Source of the DNA: Rhabdophis nuchalis
Taxonomy: Eukaryota; Chordata; Lepidosauria; Squamata; Natricidae
Assembly: GCA_039707465.1 (NCBI GenBank)
Contig: CM077643.1
Coordinates: 40,974,105 to 41,038,104 of the forward strand
Direction of reading: 5' to 3'
DNA length: 64,000 nucleotides
Below the pieces are notes generated by a model. The model saw nothing but the letters and a program-made list of their open reading frames with translations, was not told the DNA's origin and did no database searches. A program made the position numbers and the translations under genes. Position 1 is the first letter of the stretch. Every line of letters starts with the position of its first letter. Shown here one piece after another: positions 58,283 to 64,000 of this stretch.

Positions 58283-61200
58283 GAACTGAGCATGCCTGGC
58301 TGTGGAATTCAGGGAGTTGAAGTCCACAAGTCTAAAAAAATTTGAAACCCACCACTGTGTCACTGCCTCACCAGCCATAAATCTCACTGCACGTCACTGT
58401 ATACTTCACCTATAATAAACTATACCTTTCTCAACAAATGAAGCCAAGGATCCTGCTTTAGTTAGAGGTTTACATTATGGCAGATCGAACAGAACAAATC
58501 TGAGAGGCAGTTATGGTAGGAAGCTGTGTCAGGAAAAAAATCAATTGTAAGTAATATAAACCAAACCACCAGAACCTTTCAAACACTATGAATCAGGGCT
58601 TCCATTTATTAATATATGTATGTTTATACATATATGTCTTATGTGGCTTTGTGATTTTTAAAAACTTTCTCCCTTTATAATTTTATGTATTTTTATTGGG
58701 TTTTTAAATATTTAGTTGAGGGAAGTCCCCGTCTCTTAGAAGAATGAAATTTCCCTGGATTAGAAATGGAGAACCATGCTCCTGGAGACATGTAAAAGTG
58801 TGGTGCCTATTAAGAAAGACGGGGCCATCCTATCTACAAAACAAAAGACCTTCAGCTCCAGGATGATAGGATTAAGACATGACACTACAGGACATAATAG
58901 GATTAACCCACTAGCAGCAGAGCTCACTACATTGCACAATCTCTTAAGGACATTGCATCAGAGTCCAAACTTCAACCAAACCTGAGAGCTCACACACCCT
59001 ACAGACCTAGCTATGACCCCTACAACAGCCAATAGAACACCTCTTCTTACACAGGAACAGGAAGTTCAAGTGCAAAACCCAAGAGAAGGTTTAAATACCA
59101 CCCCCACTCTCAGCTCTGCGTGATCATCTACCCAGAATCACATGTGCTTGGTGGTTCTGCTTCATCAATAAATGAAGCAGAACCTCTTTCCAATCAGCCT
59201 CCAGCCTCCATTTTTGTCCCCAGTGCATTTCTCCCAGCTTGGAATTGAACCAGGTGGATATTGCTTCCAACATAGTTAATCAGAAACGACTGGAAAAGCA
59301 AACCAAATTCCTTCAAAGGCTACTTGTCTTACCACCATTTCTCTATCGCATTGAAAAGCACCAGTAAAATGTTACATTGGCAATCTCGTGAAGTGAAATA
59401 ATGTCATCTTGGCAATGCCCCATCCAGACAACTTTGCTAATAGTTGTGACCATGACAGCATGTGACTACAGAGGCTAGATTGGAGTGTGGAGTACCTAAT
59501 CTCTTATGCATGCAAGAACAGACAAGCTCCAGGAATAGAAGGCTGAATTTTTTAATGGGAGCAGAAGGGAGAGAGTATTGGCTGGTTTGAATGAGATAAG
59601 GGAAGAATCCCTGTCAATGGAAAATCTCATTCCTGCAAGATCACAAAGACGTTCAAAGGCAAATATATATTCACCCAGAAGGAATTTAAAATGAGTTTTC
59701 CCTGAGGAAGATAGGATAGGATCTAAATACACACATATTATTGCTGTATTCTCAGCAAATCTACAGATGACCTTCCCCATTTACCCTTCTTTTAAGGAAA
59801 TATGGTATCAAGTTTGCAGCATTTCAAAGAAACTAGAGAAGTAGATTAAATCTGTTATTGAAAAACAGATAGCACAAGATAAATCAGCTTCAATTCTTTA
59901 TTTTAATGTTGATTTGTTTTTATTGCAATAATGTACAAAAAGGGAAGGAGGGAGGGAGGAAATCTAAAAAGTACATATGCCAAACATTTTTATTTTCAGG
60001 CTGTTTCAACAATGTCCATTGCAAACATACTTTTTTTCACTGTTTTTAAAAATATAACCCACAGGATCTAACACAGTAGTCTGCATATGGCTGACAGTCA
60101 TAGAAAATAACTATTGCTCTGATTGAGGAACTTCAGCTTTGAAAATTCAATTTTATTGCAATAACATATAAATCTGTAAAATGTTCTACTCTTATTGTGG
60201 ATTAGAAGATATTCCTTAGTAGCACGGAGATGAACCTGAAATGAATCAGTCTCTACAATATTGACACTGAATTGTGACAGCAGGCGTAACTTTCTCCCTG
60301 GATTTTGATTATTAATAGGTGAATAAATCACAGAGGGTGTCATAGGTTTGACCTGATATTCTATAATGATAATTATTATATTACAAGTTTCCCTTGGAGA
60401 GTCTGAACAACTGGAGTGGGCAATTGCCTTTTTAAATTTTTAATTAGAAAAGATGCCTTTTGCTATGGGACTTTGACCTACTATTCTTTCTCAAGGCAAT
60501 GTCACAGAGAGGAACACTTTACCTCAAGAAATTAAATGACTGAGATTGATCCAAAATAAGATAAATTATATAATTCAAATTAGACTGACTCCATTCAACT
60601 CCCAAATGTTTAAAATAAGAGTACAAGTGATGACACATTTGTGCATAAGGTAATTTAAAGTTGCTGCAATTATTCTGAGAAAATGACCGTGTGACATTGG
60701 AATTCATGTAAAGACAAAAAGAAACACCACCAAATATACAACCTTAAATATTAGGAAAGCTGGTCAGAAAACTTGCTTTTCTTTTCTAAGAATTTGTCAA
60801 ATATACCTTCAGGTTTTGATGTCCTGCTATTTAAGAAATAGACAATGTAGCATAGGCTGAGAGGCAAAACTCTGGTCAAAATTATCGAAAACAAATACTG
60901 TGAGGAGATGTTGAAGGAGAGAAGAGATACTTCTAGGAATGATAAATACAAGATATTTAATAATTGTTCTTTTCAGCTGCAGATGACAGCGCTACATAAT
61001 GAGCTAATTAAAACAGGCTAGATTTATGGCAATTTTTGAACAATATCTCACTAGTAACAACAGTTTAATAACAGGTTTTTTGAGAGATGATAGGTTTTCC
61101 ATCATCAAAGATCTTGTTGGAGGATCTAGCTATCTATTGAGAATGCTTGGATGGTGCTTTTCTGCGTGAACCAGAATGCAGAATGGACGGGAATGGGGTT

Positions 61201-62453
61201 TGCTATGATTCTCTCCAACTCTCTATTTTTCCTCTTTCTGTGGGCAGAAAAAAGGCTGAATTGTATTCTAACATCAGTAAGTTTCTTACGTTACCATCAC
61301 ACTTCTAAGTATTAAGGAATAGTAGGGGCGGAGATTTCTAACACAATGGTAAGAAGCAGATTAGAACATCCTTCCTTGGTTTGCTGATGCTCCTATCCAC
61401 CTTTTTCCACAGAGTATCTCTTCTCCTCATCAGAAATTCCAGGCTTATGGGTTCTGCTGCAAATAAGGGTTTAAGTTTAAAGATCTGGATCCAGAAGTTA
61501 CATCTGTTCTACTCTTCAAAGCCCAGAGGACTTCTTTGTCAAAGGAACATTGGAGATACAATACACTGAGTTCAAGCTTGGTCAATCATTCTATCACAGC
61601 AACAATGGAAACAGAGGTGTTTTCACAATTTAAAGTATTTTTTGAATTGCACACCTGAAATGGAACATAAATTGCCAGGTAAGGTTTTTCTAACTGAGAA
61701 AAGTCACTTCAACACTATCCCTGTGGTACCTTTTGTGTGAGAACATGAATTAAGGTCTATGAATTAGTTCTTTTTATTGCTTGTGCTACTTAAATGGAGT
61801 GAGTATTGAATAATAAGCATATAGTGATTTTGGATTAATAGCCCTAGTCATTTAAATGATATGAACTAGCTACAGTCAAAGTTCCTTTCACCTCTTTTTT
61901 TTTGGGGGGGGGGGTGCTTAACATTTTCTTATCTTTCCCAAAGTTGATGGTTTTGCATGTGTTTTACATGGCTGGAAGCCCGAGTACAATAATCTTAAGT
62001 TACTTTCAGGGGAATGTGATACGTGAATTGCTGTTTGGTGCGGGTAGATAATGCCATTAAAATTGCTTCCGTTTAATGTTAACAAGTCAATTTCCTTGTC
62101 CAATAAGGCAGAGTAGCTGCAGGCCTCCATTTTTAAAGAAAAGAAAGTTCTCTTCAAAAGCATTAAAATTAAATTACCCTCTTTTAACAAAGTGCCCCTT
62201 GAAGTTTATTACACTTATTCACTTCATCTGCCTGAAAAAATGTAATGAAAGCTGTTAATGTATGGTGATGGGAAAGACAGAAGAGGGTGTAACTTTATTA
62301 GACATTTTCACCCCACAGCATGGAGATTCGACATAAAAATAATGAATGCAGTCGTTTATTTAAGGAGACCAAAATTCTACTAGGAGTCTTCCCATATATT
62401 TTTTTCAGTAAAATTTACTGGGTAAAAACATACAAATGCCATACTGGATAAAG
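58283..62453. other. Mostly unassigned sequence
   Basis: 58287-58400 holds hAT ends (AACCCACCACTG and CACGTCACTG). A possible LTR lies at 59.0-59.3 kb. The remaining about 3 kb (59.3-62.4 kb) is low in recognisable repeats, unlike the rest of the window, and shows only short frames. Confidence 0.45.
58990..59280 (+). other. Possible solo LTR
   Basis: AAGGTTTAAATACC (about 59088) looks like a TATA box and TCATCAATAAATGAAG (about 59164) a poly(A) signal about 75 bases later. A GT-rich end and CCCAGCTTGGAATTGAACC resemble retroviral or gypsy LTR ends. Boundaries not confirmed. Confidence 0.25.
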
Positions 62454-62461
62454 GATGGAAG

Positions 62462-62881
62462 CAGTGGTGGGTTTCTGCAGGCTCACACCTACTCGCGAGA
62501 GCCGGTTGGTGAAATTTAGAGAACCGGTGAGAGGGGGTCCCACCAGCGTACCTGGAAGTAAATCTGGCCCGTCGCTGCCAGTGACCCAACGGGAAGGAAA
62601 GGAAAAGAAAGAAAGAATTAATTAATTAATTAATTAATTAATTAATTAATCACAATTGAGTCCAAACTTTTGGTTGCTAAGCAAGAGCGTTGTTAAATTT
62701 TATTTTATTTTTTATTTTATTAAATTTATATCCCGCCCTTCTCCAAACGGACCCAGGGCGGCGAGTTTCACCACATTTTAAAAGGTGGCCACTCCCACCC
62801 TGTCACATGACTGCCAAGCCACGCCCACAAAATAGGCCACACCTACAGAGTAGGTTCTAAAAAATTTGAAACTCACCACTG
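62462..62881. mobile_element. hAT element, CAGTGGTGG family, with nested L2 tail
   Basis: Ends CAGTGGTGGGTTTC and GAAACTCACCACTG with a perfect GATGGAAG duplication (62454-62461, 62882-62889). Inside are an (AATT)n run (62616-62650) and a reverse L2 3' tail at about 62693-62763 (ATATCCCGCCCTTCTCC). Confidence 0.92.
62616..62650. repeat. (AATT)n microsatellite
   Basis: About eight ATTA units inside a hAT element. Confidence 0.9.
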
Positions 62882-63080
62882 GATGGAAGCCATAGGAATG
62901 CCAGTCTTCATGGAACCCAGTCATATCCTTCAGCTGACCCAGATAATTCATTTATAAATTTGGCTTGCTCTTGGCTGGAAGCAGGAAAGGGAAATAAGAG
63001 ATTCCTTTGGAAAAATATTTCAAGTCATGATGGAACTTCTAATCTAGGGAGTAAGGGCAAATTGGAAAGTTGGTATGATT

Positions 63081-63385
63081 CAGTGGTGGGTTCCTCTCTC
63101 CACCGCTACCGGTATGCTGCGCACGGGGCCGGGCATCCTGGTCGTGCATGCATGCTGTGCATGCCTGCACACTCCCCCACTCCTGCGACGCCCAGCTGCT
63201 TGTCAGAGATCACGCAGTTGCCACATGCTGTGCATGCGTGCGCAATTGGCCGGTTGCTTTAAAAACAGGTATGGAATGAGGGTGGGTGGTGGGCCAAATG
63301 AGCCAGTGTACCAGTATGGTGGCCAATGCTTCCGGCTACTACCAGTATGGTTGTACTGGGCCGTACCAGCCGGAACCCACTGCTG
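63081..63385. mobile_element. hAT MITE, CAGTGGTGG family
   Basis: Starts CAGTGGTGGGTTCC and ends GGAACCCACTGCTG. Flanks GTATGATT and ATATGATT match at 7 of 8. It shares CCGGTA-type and ACCAGTATGG motifs with the 13.1-kb copy. Confidence 0.87.
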
Positions 63386-63509
63386 ATATGATTGCCAAGA
63401 TTCCAAAAGCTCGGATTTGAAAATGCAAAAAAACCCCAACCCTTGACATTTCAAGGATGAATTCTTTTATAGGAAGAGCCTGTGGATGAAAATGTGATTT
63501 TTAACACTG

Positions 63510-63562
63510 AGCCCTCCCTCCCTCCCTCCCCCCCTCCCTCCTTCCCTCCCTCCCTCCCTCTT
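63510..63562. repeat. (CCCT)n microsatellite
   Basis: CCCT/CCTC units with two interruptions. Confidence 0.9.
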
Positions 63563-64000
63563 AATTATATGTAAAAATGGTAATAGGTATGGAAGAATTC
63601 GAAATAAAAATACCAGCAGGGTTACGTCAGCAGGGATCAGCCCAGTATTTCAAACCTCATAAATTCAGTCCAGGTACTGTAATCTGCTGAATGATTTGTA
63701 CATTTAGGCTGGTAGGGTTTCAGTGACTATATTGGCCAAAAAATGTGAGCCACACCAGCTTCTCATTTACTGTTGTTAAGAACATAATCCACTATTTTGC
63801 AAAGGAGATACTGTAGCTAGAATGAGAGTTCAGAAGAGGAATATTCATGAATATTCATGAATGTAGTTGTTCCTTTAACTATATGCCTCTTTTTTCTCCT
63901 GTCCACTTTTTTCTTTTTTTCTGTACTGTAAAAAAACAAGGGAAGTCTATAAAAACTTGTTTCATAAAATTCAGGAAGTGGATTAATTCAACAGCAATTA

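Noticed and set aside
55484..58400. Single hAT element spanning from CAGTGACGGACAG to CACGTCACTG
   Set aside because: The ends look related, but flanking 8-mers (CACTATTA, TATACTTC) do not match, and unrelated elements lie between.

Overview
The window looks like a gene-poor, repeat-dense stretch of a squamate reptile genome, possibly a snake. The evidence is its mobile-element set: Sauria-type tRNA SINEs, CR1 and L2 LINEs, a Bov-B (RTE) LINE, R4/Dong LINE ends, L1-type ORF1 elements, many non-autonomous hAT elements (one closely resembling SPIN) and a Bkm-like (GATA)42 tract. No bacterial, plasmid or phage feature, RNA gene or CRISPR array is seen. All family names come from recognising sequence, not from a database search.

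Only one host gene is convincing. On the minus strand at 45532-50658 a nearly 5-kb uninterrupted reading frame encodes a low-complexity, probably disordered protein. Its centre is 32 exact periods of a 24-residue repeat carrying R-K-x-S protein-kinase-A-type sites. Its flanks carry five W-x-x-K-x-G/QQT modules and two IFRRKE modules. These short motifs resemble what I recall of FSCB, the PKA-phosphorylated, CABYR-binding protein of the sperm fibrous sheath, so I call it FSCB-like with moderate confidence. A small upstream coding exon with a perfect splice donor, a TATA box, a CRE-like site and a possible RFX X-box fit a testis gene, but this model is inferred.

Layout: 1-2.5 kb, unassigned, possible old LTR. 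2.5-11.6 kb, CR1, hAT elements (one GC-rich copy inside a minisatellite), an L2 copy and a Sauria SINE. 11.6-20.2 kb, a CR1 fragment, hAT elements, L2 tails, an ORF1-only L1 inserted with a twin-priming inversion, and (GATA)42. 20.2-23 kb, SPIN-like element and a CR1 split by Bov-B and two hAT copies. 23-28 kb, mostly unassigned, one CORE-like SINE and one hAT. 28-30.5 kb, a long broken L2 with an internal duplication. 30.5-42 kb, mostly unassigned with a mariner element containing an L1 tail, two SINEs, hAT elements and a CR1 fragment. 42.1-44.2 kb, a second ORF1-only L1. 44.2-45.3 kb, L2 tail and TAGG minisatellite. 45.5-50.8 kb, FSCB-like gene. 51-54.1 kb, mariner, SINE and a chain of R4/Dong 3' ends in trinucleotide repeats. 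56.3-58.3 kb, a third ORF1-only L1 with an intact ORF. 58.3-64 kb, mostly unassigned with two hAT elements.

The strongest systems-level observations are the FSCB-like repeat protein and a family of L1 elements made of 5'UTR, ORF1 and 3'UTR with no ORF2. The latter resembles the mammalian HAL1 design and is present as three copies with a homologous ORF1-to-poly(A) spacer of about 270 bases.
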